From Euryarchaeota archaeon UBA62 (GTDB lineage Archaea; Thermoplasmatota; Poseidoniia; Poseidoniales; Thalassarchaeaceae), in NCBI GenBank assembly GCA_002502095.1, contig DAPJ01000015.1:1-23935 (forward strand): a stretch of 23,935 bases of DNA. Direction: 5' to 3'. How positions within the stretch are numbered: position 1 is the stretch's first letter; each line of letters opens with the position of its first letter. The notes beneath the pieces are model-generated. The model did not search any database. It was not told the origin of the DNA and saw only the letters and a program-made list of their open reading frames with translations. A program made the position numbers and the translations under genes. Shown here in pieces: positions 7,267-15,785 of the stretch.

Positions 7267-8058
7267 TTAGTCCTCGGTCCATGAAGCCCAAGGCATGACA
7301 GTATTCGACAAACCGACTCCTGCTCCATCTTTGCCCAGCGCTATCAAGCCCACAGACGCACCGTCTGGTATTAGCTCGTTCAGCCCCCAACGCATCGCAT
7401 CCATCAGTGAGTCGCATTGTGGAGATTCTACCCTACTACTGACTCTGTAGCTCAGAAGGGCCCTCGTAATGTCCTCTCCCTCACCCGTCGCAGCTACTGA
7501 TCTGGTTTCATCGACCCAGAATCCTGATCCGGGGAGGGGGACATCGCCTACTCTCCCGGGTGGCCTGTGACTACAGCCGCCAGTGCTGGTCGCACAGGCC
7601 ATCGCCCCTGATGAGTCTCTGACGATGACCCCTACGGTATCTCCGTCTCCCTCAATCGGCTCCCTGCCCTCTACAGGCCTATTTGCATGCCCCCTATTGT
7701 CGGCCCATTTTCTTGCCCCTAAGCCGGTGAGGCCGTTGATATTCTCGTCCAGAAGGTCGGCAGCGACTCGTATCGGGTTTGGCGTATCTGACATCGCTAT
7801 GACAAAACCTATCCTGCCGTCACTGGTCTGTATAGACGCGTCGAGTAGGACAGAGCCATCATTCCTGAATACCCCTCCCGTTCCAGCGTTGAATACCGGA
7901 TCGTCCTCCAGAACAACACAGGCTTCGACTGCTGCCTCTATTGCGGAAGCCCCTGCTAGAAGTAGTTCCGTGGCTACGTCTACTGCCTTCTGTAGATTTT
8001 CTTGTCTTTCGGGGCCTGGTCCGGCTCCCCCGTGTGCGATGACTGCCATCTTACCCAT
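7267..8058 (-). CDS. Isoaspartyl peptidase / L-asparaginase, Ntn-hydrolase (plant) type
   Basis: Cytosolic hydrolase removing beta-aspartyl linkages from damaged peptides and/or hydrolysing asparagine. The family matures by self-cleavage before a threonine that becomes the nucleophile; here that site is GDTVGVIVRD (Thr near residue 142). Other family marks are HGGAG near the N-terminus, NAGTGG, the STGG block with RPPGRVGDVPLPGSGF, and GEGEDI. At 263 aa it is somewhat shorter than the usual 300 or so, the shortening lying mainly in the linker before the cleavage site and in the C-terminal part. ATG 8058 has a GGGG 6 nt upstream; the ATG three codons later is an alternative. It lies 46 nt after lonB in the same direction, so both may serve protein quality control. 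Confidence 0.9.
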   Translation of the reverse strand: MGKMAVIAHGGAGPGPERQENLQKAVDVATELLLAGASAIEAAVEACVVLEDDPVFNAGTGGVFRNDGSVLLDASIQTSDGRIGFVIAMSDTPNPIRVAADLLDENINGLTGLGARKWADNRGHANRPVEGREPIEGDGDTVGVIVRDSSGAMACATSTGGCSHRPPGRVGDVPLPGSGFWVDETRSVAATGEGEDITRALLSYRVSSRVESPQCDSLMDAMRWGLNELIPDGASVGLIALGKDGAGVGLSNTVMPWASWTED

Positions 8059-8104
8059 TGTCTGCCCCGCATTGCGTGACGGAGGAGGGACTTAGTTAGA
8101 ACGG

Positions 8105-10159
8105 TCAGGCGGAGGGTTGCTTGTCATGCGGGGAGGAGAATGTATCAATCACATTCGCAAGCCTTTCTACCAAGCTTACCTTTTCTTCTGCACCGACCAA
8201 AGCATACTGCAGTACTTCGTCCAGGGAGTCGACTGGTCGTATGGTTACCATTGACTCATACTTCTCATCTATTAGGACGTCCTGAAGATTCGACCTAGGG
8301 ATGATTATTGTCTCGATACCTGCCTTAGCGGCGGCTTCAATCTTAGCAGTAACCCCCCCTATCGGTAAAACCTCGCCTCTAACAGAGAGCGAACCGGTCA
8401 TAGCAAGATTCTGTTCGATGGGCACTCCTTCGAATGCGCTGATGATGGCAGTGGCCATTGTTATTGAAGCGCTATCGCCATCAACATTGTGAGTACCTGG
8501 GAATTGTACATGCAGATCGAAATCCTTGATGTCTTTGCCAGTGAGCTTCTTCACCACCGCGCTGATATTAGTTACGCTCTCCTTAGCCAGATCTGAAAGT
8601 CCTCCAGTCGCTATTACCTGTCCGGATCTTCCCTGGGAAGGCGTGACCATGGCCTCGACTGGAAGCACTACTCCTGAGAAGTCCGAAAGGCCACTATCGG
8701 CACCCAGTACTGCTAGTCCGTTCACCCTACCAATTCTGGTTCCACGATTTACAAGCATCGCATACTCTGACTGCCTCTCGAGATACCTATCAGCTATTTG
8801 CTGTTCGAGTGGTTTCGCGATTGCCCTGGCTCTGGATATATGTTCAGCTCTTACCAGCTCGGCACCTTCCTCGGACGCTAAATCACCAGCGATCCTGACT
8901 AATCCGCCAAGCTCCCTTAGCCTCAGTGAAAGCCTACCTCTTCTACCGCTTCTTCTCTGAGCTTCCTTTAGAATGAGCCCTATTGACTCCCTATTGAAAT
9001 GAGGTATTGCTCTGCCGGACTCCTTCCTTTTCTCATTCTTGACCTCTTGAGCAATGAACCTCACTAGCCTTCTCCTGTTCCTCTCGGTGTCCCTCATATC
9101 TGTATTCACATACACCTCGTAACCGTATCCCCTGATCCTACTCCTGAGGGCCGGATGCATCTGCTGGATGCTATCGAGGTTTCCTGCGGCTACAAGAATG
9201 AAGTTAGTAGGGACTGGCTCTGACTTGGTGAGTGCCCCAGAGGACCTCTCAGAACGACCGCTGATGGATAGTTCCCCTTCTTGCATTGCCACCAGAAGTG
9301 CCTGTTGCTCCTCCATCCTGAGCATCCTAATCTCATCAATGTAGAGTACACCCTTGTTTGCCCTGTGGACAGCCCCTGGCTCGACTCTCTCATGAGCAGG
9401 GGTAGCTAGGTCAGCACCTGACTGGAATGGATCGTGTCTGACGTCTCCAAGAAGGGCTCCTGCAAGAGTCCCAGTGGCGTCTATGAATGGCGGATCATCA
9501 TTTCTGCCTCTCTTTATGAGGAGTTTTGGTATGTTAGACTCATCTCCTGCTGTGAGTCTGGTCCTGAGGAAGAAGTATCCAAAAATTAGCAGGAAGGCAC
9601 CAAAAATAAGGGTCATGATGTCCCCTGTCTGTAACACTGCAAGAAGAAGCGCGGCGCCGATTACCATTACTACAAATAGGAGGGTTCTGTTGGTCCTCTC
9701 CCTCTGAATCCTAATCTGGGCCTTTCTCTCAGATATGATAGCGGAACCTCTGCCGGCGGGAACTGTGCGAACCCTGGGTTCGTTCTCATCTTCCGTATTC
9801 CTGTACACCAGAACATCTTCCATACTGTCCTTGGGGAGAAACTCTGTCATTGACCTGGCTAGCATCGATTTACCAGTACCCGGTTCACCGACCATTATCA
9901 TGTGCCTTCTTTGCTCAGCGGCCTTTCTTACCACTATGGAAGCCGCTTCTTGGCCGATTACTTGGTCGACAAGGTTCTCTGGGATTGGGACTTCCTCCGT
10001 GGAAGACACTTTCAGGTCTAAAACCCACTCTTCAACGGGAATATCGCATATAGGGTCCTTGTCCTCCCCGACTCCGAATGCGGGGCCTTCTTCCCACGTA
10101 TCGAGATTGTCATTGACATCTAACTCATCATCTGAGCCGGTCTGATCCTCATCTCCCAT
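8105..10159 (-). CDS. lonB: Archaeal membrane-bound ATP-dependent Lon protease (LonB)
   Basis: ATP-driven protease of 684 aa that degrades misfolded and regulatory proteins at the cytoplasmic face of the membrane. An acidic N-terminus is followed by the AAA+ module with Walker A GEPGTGKS (91-98). Two membrane helices (about 159-176 and 181-198) are inserted before Walker B VLYIDEI (271-277), the arrangement that defines archaeal LonB. The C-terminal protease domain has the Ser-Lys dyad: Ser563 in DGDSAS and Lys606 in GGVTAK. ATG 10159 has GAGG 7 nt upstream. The 74-bp upstream gap holds a T-run terminator for the preceding gene and a perfect inverted repeat (10188-10205), a possible operator or 5'-leader hairpin. 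Confidence 0.96.
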   Translation of the reverse strand: MGDEDQTGSDDELDVNDNLDTWEEGPAFGVGEDKDPICDIPVEEWVLDLKVSSTEEVPIPENLVDQVIGQEAASIVVRKAAEQRRHMIMVGEPGTGKSMLARSMTEFLPKDSMEDVLVYRNTEDENEPRVRTVPAGRGSAIISERKAQIRIQRERTNRTLLFVVMVIGAALLLAVLQTGDIMTLIFGAFLLIFGYFFLRTRLTAGDESNIPKLLIKRGRNDDPPFIDATGTLAGALLGDVRHDPFQSGADLATPAHERVEPGAVHRANKGVLYIDEIRMLRMEEQQALLVAMQEGELSISGRSERSSGALTKSEPVPTNFILVAAGNLDSIQQMHPALRSRIRGYGYEVYVNTDMRDTERNRRRLVRFIAQEVKNEKRKESGRAIPHFNRESIGLILKEAQRRSGRRGRLSLRLRELGGLVRIAGDLASEEGAELVRAEHISRARAIAKPLEQQIADRYLERQSEYAMLVNRGTRIGRVNGLAVLGADSGLSDFSGVVLPVEAMVTPSQGRSGQVIATGGLSDLAKESVTNISAVVKKLTGKDIKDFDLHVQFPGTHNVDGDSASITMATAIISAFEGVPIEQNLAMTGSLSVRGEVLPIGGVTAKIEAAAKAGIETIIIPRSNLQDVLIDEKYESMVTIRPVDSLDEVLQYALVGAEEKVSLVERLANVIDTFSSPHDKQPSA

Positions 10160-10187
10160 TGACTTGCCTCATACCACCCTGACGATA

Positions 10188-10205
10188 GCACCTTCTTGAA
10201 GGTGC
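10188..10205. promoter_or_regulatory. Perfect inverted repeat upstream of lonB
   Basis: GCACCTTC-TT-GAAGGTGC: two 8-bp arms around a 2-nt centre, 28 nt upstream of the lonB ATG. It could be a dimeric regulator's binding site, or a hairpin in the lonB leader (7 bp with a CTTG/CAAG loop). It is not followed directly by a T-run in the lonB direction, so it does not look like a bacterial terminator. Confidence 0.6.
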
Positions 10206-10221
10206 GTTAGTCTCGTTGGCG

Positions 10222-10228
10222 AAAAAAA
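10222..10228 (-). terminator. Oligo-T terminator after the secreted thioredoxin-domain gene
   Basis: Seven consecutive T on the minus strand, 5 nt after the stop at 10234-10236. Archaeal RNA polymerase typically terminates on such T-runs without a hairpin. Confidence 0.55.
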
Positions 10229-10233
10229 GAGCG

Positions 10234-13200
10234 TCATCTATCCCTAAAATTGAATCCACCATAGAATTTTTCCAGATACTCCTCCCCATAGTAATGCCAC
10301 TGTTCCATGGTCCACCCCGGAGGAAGTCCCCCTGGAGGTAGAGGAGCGATCATGGGCGGTGGAGGAGGGGGTGACGAGCTCTTGACGGGCATTGCACGAA
10401 TAGCAGTCGGCGGAGATTCATCGGTTACAGTATGGAGTTCATGATGGAGGATGGAGTTCCCTTTGGAGCCCCTCCTAAAGACAGAGTTGATACCTATGAT
10501 TATGGCAACTAGGGAAATCAGAGCGACTACAGAAGCTCCCGCAAGGAACATGGCGTCAGAAGAACCCTCATCTGCACTGGGCTGGTCACCGGTAGATTGG
10601 CTTTGATCATCTTCTTGCGAGGACACTGCATCGTACTTCATCTGCTCCGGTGTCCTCCTATCGAAGCCGTTTTCGTCGACCGCTTGGACACTGAGTGTGA
10701 AGTAATCCCCGGTACTGAGGCCACTCCCTGTGACTGGAAGAATGATGAATGGGCCCAAACTGAATGAGGAGCCAGCACTGTGGCAAATCCCTGTTATCCT
10801 GTTACAAACAGTCCATGTGACCCTGACATCACTCAGTTGCTCTTCACCTATGTTTGAAATCACCACAGTGGGAGTAGAGCCGATGTCGAATGAGTCTACC
10901 TCTACCACGAAATTTTCTTCCCAGTCAAGTGGTATGTCATCCACGATTGTGTAGGTCAAAGAGACAGTAGTGGATGCCCCGTGGCGATCCTCAGCGGTAA
11001 TTTTTATGCTATCTGAGCCTTCCTCGGGCCAGTCAGCAGACATAATCCCGGATATAGGGTCGTAATACACCGCACCCGGATAATAGCTAGTCGCGGTAAT
11101 CCAAATCTCTTCATCTGGATCATCTATGTCCGTGATTCTGCTGATCAGGTCTATTTCTGTGGAGATTCCTAGCTTGAGTGTGACATCATCGATCCCTGTG
11201 GTATCGATAATGGGTGCGTCATTGACGTTTAGGACGTGGAAAGTTACAGTCGTATCAGAGGACTTGTCACCATCACTAGCCCTGAGAGAGATCTCAACGA
11301 GGCCGTTTGAGTCATCGTCCAGTGAGTTGACATTGATAGTTTGACCAAAAATACTGGCTTCCACTAGATTTTCATCGGATACCGATAATATTTCCACTGT
11401 CACCCCTGAAACCGGAACCACTTGGCCGTTGTTGTTAGTGTCAGAGAGATAGTCAGTGAGGCCTAGGCTGGCAGACCCGCCTTCATGGAAGGACTGGATG
11501 GGTATAGATGACCACCTTGGAGCACCGTTCTCCACTACATTGAACATCATCATTCCTGTATTAGCCTCATCTCCATCGTGAACTGTAACTTGTATTCCCT
11601 GGGGGATTGGTGAGCCTTGGCTATCGAGCAATAGATTATCGAATCTTACCTCTATCTCAAGAGAAGAAGGATTCCATGCCAGGAACTCTGGCTCGGAGCT
11701 CGAGATATCTAAATTGAAAAGTGAGGTTTCGGCATCGGAAACTAGTCCAACAACTGATACCATCTCAGTGGTCTGTACCTTGACAGTGGGAACCCCGGCA
11801 TAAGTCATATCGCTATTAGCGAGTACTCTTGGAAGAGAGTTCTGCAGATAGAAGGCGTTCTCTGATGTTAGCCAGTCGCTTGTCTGCCCGGATGAGTCAG
11901 TCCACTTGATTCTCAGGTCATAGTGCCCCATTGTAGCATCCAAAGGAGTGTCGATATCGAAAGAATGCCTCGCATTTTCCCCCAATCCAACGATAGCGTG
12001 GTTGGTGACCCAATCATTGCTCCATGTTGAAGATGAAGAGGGGGAATACTGCAGAGTAGGTTGCATTGTATTGATATCATCAACTAGATCGTTGGAGATT
12101 GCTGATACCTCGAAGCTAACCGCTGACCCCCTGTCTACTGAAGTTGAGCTACTTGAAGAAGGCTGGCTGGCGGTTGGTGGCATGTCATGAAGGGCCGCCG
12201 CGTCTGACAAATCATTGGAAGGTGCACGGTCTCCAGAATTTCCAGAAATCTTCGCTCTGATTGTAGTTGATCCGAGTGCAGTGATATCTATCCCCGAGGT
12301 ATCCAAGAAGGCGTTGTATGTCTGGGAACCGCCTACTGAGAAATCTCCGATATTGAAGGTAGATATCTCAATCTCTGATAGACCATCCATCCAACTGATC
12401 GATAGTTGCCCCCCTCCATCATACTCCTCAACTCCATTGTTGGAAACCCTGCAAGATATGTCTAGGACGTCTCCTGTGACAAATCCTGAGTTGCCGTTTC
12501 TGTTTGAAATCGTTATTTCGTCCACTCCTATGTCAACCAGAGGGATCATATCCAAATCTACAGCAGAAAGGAAGTTGTTGTAGGTGGTGTGAGGGCCATC
12601 CATCAAGGCGAAAACAGGCCAGAAATTCTCAAACTGGCTGTATCCACCACCGGCCCTGACTGCACTTAGTGGAACTTGCCATGAGCTCTCAACTGGGGTA
12701 TTGGGAGTTAATGTGAGTTGTTCGAAACCATTGTTGTGACTGGCCAGCATCCATTCTCTGAAACTATGGTGAGGCTTTACTCCATTGTCATATGAATCAG
12801 GACTGACCTTCTCAGTGATCGCGGCATACAGGAAAACAGATACCGAGCTCAGAGAGCCCGTATACATCGAGTTTACAGTGACAGTTACTTGGTCTGAAGA
12901 CTGGTCGTACTGGGTCTCCAGCTGCATGGCGTAGTTTGATGTGTCAGAATCCATGCAACCGCCGTTTGAATAATCTGAATCATAGTAGTTTGAACCCCCT
13001 GCTCCGACTTTGTAACACGTTCCGGTTTGCTTGTCGGCAAACGAAAATACGGGAATTCCGGAAGCGGCTGCTGAGACATGGCTTCGACGGTTGATTGGAC
13101 TATCATCCGGATAGCCACCAGAGCTGGACTGGAAAAACGAAACAAAGGTAAAATCTTCTGGATTGGAGGTTTTGAGATTATCTAGAGAGGGGGATGCGCT

Positions 13201-13413
13201 ACTCATGCATGGGCCGCACCAGTGAGCACCCACATATTCTCCGAAAACGGGATGCCCGGGGCTTGTTGCAAACATCTTTGCTTCAATCTGCTCTAATTCT
13301 TGCCTTTCTTGCGTATCTTCTTCCACAATACAGAAGGATACGAAACAAGACAAAATCATCAGGGAAACTAACGTCAAAGAAGAAACCAAGGCATAGGGCG
13401 TAGTATTCCTCAT
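10234..13413 (-). CDS. Large secreted, C-terminally anchored protein: thioredoxin-like domain plus Ig-like ectodomain
   Basis: A 1059-aa surface protein. From the chosen start, a signal peptide (residues 1 to about 30) leads to a thioredoxin-like domain with the redox site WCGPC (Cys66, Cys69) and a GIPVF segment that fits the cis-proline strand. Then come several beta-sandwich modules: a CARDB-like part (VDEITISNRNGNSGF on), a repeated Ser-rich middle, and a cadherin-like part (NDAPIID, ISGIMSADWPEE). One membrane helix (about 954-977) precedes a cytoplasmic tail with a proline run and the ending PPGWTMEQWHYYGEEYLEKF. Thiol-disulfide exchange outside the cell is inferred. ATG 13411-13413 was preferred over the in-frame ATG at 13446 because it gives a proper signal peptide and sits 27 nt from a TATA sequence. 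Downstream is a T-run terminator. Confidence 0.88.
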   Translation of the reverse strand: MRNTTPYALVSSLTLVSLMILSCFVSFCIVEEDTQERQELEQIEAKMFATSPGHPVFGEYVGAHWCGPCMSSASPSLDNLKTSNPEDFTFVSFFQSSSGGYPDDSPINRRSHVSAAASGIPVFSFADKQTGTCYKVGAGGSNYYDSDYSNGGCMDSDTSNYAMQLETQYDQSSDQVTVTVNSMYTGSLSSVSVFLYAAITEKVSPDSYDNGVKPHHSFREWMLASHNNGFEQLTLTPNTPVESSWQVPLSAVRAGGGYSQFENFWPVFALMDGPHTTYNNFLSAVDLDMIPLVDIGVDEITISNRNGNSGFVTGDVLDISCRVSNNGVEEYDGGGQLSISWMDGLSEIEISTFNIGDFSVGGSQTYNAFLDTSGIDITALGSTTIRAKISGNSGDRAPSNDLSDAAALHDMPPTASQPSSSSSTSVDRGSAVSFEVSAISNDLVDDINTMQPTLQYSPSSSSTWSNDWVTNHAIVGLGENARHSFDIDTPLDATMGHYDLRIKWTDSSGQTSDWLTSENAFYLQNSLPRVLANSDMTYAGVPTVKVQTTEMVSVVGLVSDAETSLFNLDISSSEPEFLAWNPSSLEIEVRFDNLLLDSQGSPIPQGIQVTVHDGDEANTGMMMFNVVENGAPRWSSIPIQSFHEGGSASLGLTDYLSDTNNNGQVVPVSGVTVEILSVSDENLVEASIFGQTINVNSLDDDSNGLVEISLRASDGDKSSDTTVTFHVLNVNDAPIIDTTGIDDVTLKLGISTEIDLISRITDIDDPDEEIWITATSYYPGAVYYDPISGIMSADWPEEGSDSIKITAEDRHGASTTVSLTYTIVDDIPLDWEENFVVEVDSFDIGSTPTVVISNIGEEQLSDVRVTWTVCNRITGICHSAGSSFSLGPFIILPVTGSGLSTGDYFTLSVQAVDENGFDRRTPEQMKYDAVSSQEDDQSQSTGDQPSADEGSSDAMFLAGASVVALISLVAIIIGINSVFRRGSKGNSILHHELHTVTDESPPTAIRAMPVKSSSPPPPPPMIAPLPPGGLPPGWTMEQWHYYGEEYLEKFYGGFNFRDR

Positions 13414-13435
13414 TGTGTTAAACGAGGTGAATCGT

Positions 13436-13443
13436 GGTATAAT
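13436..13443 (-). promoter_or_regulatory. TATA-like box for a leaderless transcript of the secreted thioredoxin-domain gene
   Basis: Minus-strand ATTATACC centred about 27 nt upstream of the ATG at 13413, the spacing expected for an archaeal TATA box and a start site at the ATG. No Shine-Dalgarno sequence precedes that ATG, which fits leaderless translation. The trmI start (13455) lies just on the other side, so the two genes share a gap of about 41 bp. Confidence 0.5.
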
Positions 13444-13454
13444 CATGTTCCTTA

Positions 13455-14330
13455 ATGGTGCGTAATACGGCTGTCAGCTGTGGTTTACTTGATAGGTTAA
13501 GTTGCATTCCGGGACATGTGGAGAATAGTGAAGAGGCTGAATGGCTGGCACTCAGAGAAGATGATGGCAGGGCCTATCTTCTACAAAGGACCCCTGGTGA
13601 AGTCAAAGTGAAGGGTCTTGGCAGGTTTGATGCCTATGAGCTACTCAAGGGATATTCAGCAGGCGACAGGATCACAGTGGGACAGAAGTCATTGACAATT
13701 GTCAGACCCTCGCTTCCTGAGGCGAGGAGGAATATGGCTAGGAGGGCCCAAGTTATTGGGGCTAAGGACTCAGGATTTCTAATCTCTTGGATGGGAATTG
13801 GAGTCGGTTCCAAGGTACTTGAGGGAGGGCATGGTTCTGCAGGACTAGCAATGCATTTAGCCAATGTAATGGGATCCAGTGGAACTTTGATTTCTGTGGA
13901 GTCCAGAGCCGAGCATGCGGAGGTCGGAAGGAAGAACATGGAAAGACTGTCAGAGGTCCTACCCGAATTCCCTGATTGGCACCTAATTGAAGGAAATATA
14001 TCGAATATTGGCGAGGCGGTAGTCGATAAGTGCGGATGGCTTGATTCCGCCATCATCGATATTGCGGAGCCGTGGGAAGTGATTTCTGAGATAGAGCCTC
14101 TACTCAGGGCAGGTGGAAGGTTAGCATGTTACTGCCCCACAACAATCCAATTGGAGAAGTGCTGGGAGGCCGCCGAGAGCAACGGCTTGATAGTCGAATG
14201 GGCAGGAGAGATGATTGAGAGAAGATGGGTAAAGGCCAGCAGAGGAGGGGTCAGGCCGGGTAACACTCCTATCGGGCATACTGCCTTTCTACTCATTGCT
14301 GCCAAGGTAGCTGAGATTGAAGAGGAGTAG
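13455..14330 (+). CDS. trmI: tRNA (adenine-N1)-methyltransferase, TrmI/GCD14 family
   Basis: S-adenosylmethionine-dependent enzyme that makes 1-methyladenosine in the T-loop of tRNA (position 58; archaeal forms also modify 57). It is 291 aa. An N-terminal small beta domain (residues 1 to about 75) leads to a Rossmann-type methyltransferase domain with motif I VLEGGHGSAGLAMHLANVMG (about 119-138), the acidic ribose-binding end of the next strand (ISVE), and the catalytic-region strand SAIIDIAEPWEV where the family usually has LDLPxPW. The later CYCPTTIQ and the C-terminal HTAFLLIA strand are typical. Here LDLP is replaced by IDIAEPW, a mild deviation. Starts just across a short divergent gap from the secreted protein gene; aspS follows at 34 nt. 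Confidence 0.88.
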   Translation: MVRNTAVSCGLLDRLSCIPGHVENSEEAEWLALREDDGRAYLLQRTPGEVKVKGLGRFDAYELLKGYSAGDRITVGQKSLTIVRPSLPEARRNMARRAQVIGAKDSGFLISWMGIGVGSKVLEGGHGSAGLAMHLANVMGSSGTLISVESRAEHAEVGRKNMERLSEVLPEFPDWHLIEGNISNIGEAVVDKCGWLDSAIIDIAEPWEVISEIEPLLRAGGRLACYCPTTIQLEKCWEAAESNGLIVEWAGEMIERRWVKASRGGVRPGNTPIGHTAFLLIAAKVAEIEEE

Positions 14331-14364
14331 CACCGTTGATAACTCGGACCCTTTTCGACCAAAC

Positions 14365-15774
14365 ATGCGTGACAGCAAAGAGTGGAAGCCGACTTCTTAC
14401 AGAAGCCATACAATTGGTCAGGTTATCGAACTTGGCAACTCTCTGGTAGGTACTGAAGTAACTATTTGTGGATATGCTGAGACTGTCAGAGGAAGGGGTG
14501 CGATATGCTTTCTAATGCTCAGAGACGGCACGGGTAAGATTCAGGCATTTCTCAAAAAGGACAATATGGATGAAAGCTTGTTTGACTCAATTCAGTCCGC
14601 TTCAAGAGAATCCACTATACGAGTATCGGGAATAGTGGCCCAGAAGAGACCTCCTAAGGTTAAGGAAGGGGCGCCAACTCCCCCTCCTGAATATGAGGTG
14701 AACGTCTCGTCAGGAGAGATCCTTGCACAGGCATCCACTCCCCTTCCTGTTGGGGTTATCGATGATGTCCAAGTAGGATTAGACATTAGATTGGATAACA
14801 GACATCTGGACCTCAGGAGAGATCACGTGAATGCCATGTTCCAGCTTAGATCAAGGGTCCTCCAGTATGGCAGAGAACACCTAATATCGGAGGGTTTCCA
14901 AGAAATCAATAGCCCTAAGATAATAGCAGCAGCAGCCGAGGGCGGTACGAATCTATTTCCTATGAAATACTTCGATACAGATGCATACCTGTCTCAGAGC
15001 CCGCAGTTGTACAAACAATTGGCCATCCTAGGTGGGCTTGAGAGAGTTTTCGAGATAGGTCCAGCCTTCAGGGCTGAGAAGCATGATACTTACAGGCACC
15101 TCAACGAGTTCATTTCGTTCGATATCGAAGGGGCATGGATGGATGATGAAGACGTAATGGGCGTTCAAGAGAGGATGATTTTCCATATCTGGTCCGAGGT
15201 CAAGAAGAATGATCAGCACCTAATCGATGCAGTAAATGAATATAGAATATCACAGGAGAAAGAGGCTGTGGTCGTGGAGGTTCCGACCTTACCGTTTCCC
15301 AGGATTCCCTATTGTGATGCTATTGAAATCGTGAAAGAGGGTGGCGGCGAAATAGAATGGGGAGACGATATTGAGAGTCATCATTGTGATTTGATAGCGG
15401 CCAAGTTCCCAGGATTCCACTTTATACCCAGATGGCCGATGGCCATGAAGCCATTTTACATCCACCACAAGGAAGGAGAAGAAGGGGCCTCTGGTGGACA
15501 GCTAAGTAGAGGGTTCGATCTAAACTATGGGAGGGATGAGATGACCAGTGGAGGAGCTAGGGAGCATAGAGTTGATATTTTGGAGCAGAATCTGAGGAAT
15601 ATGGGACTAGATCCTGAGGACTTTTCATTCTACACGGATGGATTTCGCTACGGGGCCCCTCCTCATGCAGGATGGGGATTGGGCGTTGCTAGATTATTGA
15701 TGGTCCTTACTGGAGCAGGAAATGTCAGGGAAGTAGTACTGTTCCCAAGGGATAGAAGTAGAGTTACCCCCTGA
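14365..15774 (+). CDS. aspS: Aspartyl-tRNA synthetase, archaeal type
   Basis: Class IIb synthetase charging tRNA with aspartate; 469 aa from the chosen ATG. An OB-fold anticodon-binding domain (about 20-125) is followed by the catalytic core with LDNRHLDLRR, the AspRS-type QSPQLYKQ (an AsnRS would differ here), motif 2 FRAEKHDTYRHLNEF, and motif 3 APPHAGWGLGVARLLMVLTG, ending FPRDRSRVTP. It lacks the bacterial GAD insertion, as in archaea and eukaryotes. The frame is open from a TTG at 14317, overlapping trmI, but the ATG at 14365 fits the family length better. Residues thought to separate tRNA-Asp-specific from non-discriminating archaeal enzymes (OB-fold Trp and the Lys/Pro after TPLP) do not match either standard, so Asn-tRNA use is open. 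Confidence 0.94.
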   Translation: MRDSKEWKPTSYRSHTIGQVIELGNSLVGTEVTICGYAETVRGRGAICFLMLRDGTGKIQAFLKKDNMDESLFDSIQSASRESTIRVSGIVAQKRPPKVKEGAPTPPPEYEVNVSSGEILAQASTPLPVGVIDDVQVGLDIRLDNRHLDLRRDHVNAMFQLRSRVLQYGREHLISEGFQEINSPKIIAAAAEGGTNLFPMKYFDTDAYLSQSPQLYKQLAILGGLERVFEIGPAFRAEKHDTYRHLNEFISFDIEGAWMDDEDVMGVQERMIFHIWSEVKKNDQHLIDAVNEYRISQEKEAVVVEVPTLPFPRIPYCDAIEIVKEGGGEIEWGDDIESHHCDLIAAKFPGFHFIPRWPMAMKPFYIHHKEGEEGASGGQLSRGFDLNYGRDEMTSGGAREHRVDILEQNLRNMGLDPEDFSFYTDGFRYGAPPHAGWGLGVARLLMVLTGAGNVREVVLFPRDRSRVTP

Positions 15775-15785
15775 TTGGTGGTTCA

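Noticed and set aside
7583..8095. 170-codon rightward open frame opposite the isoaspartyl peptidase
   Set aside because: Antisense shadow; the leftward frame carries all family motifs.
13634..14056. 140-codon leftward open frame opposite trmI
   Set aside because: No motifs, antisense to the methyltransferase domain.
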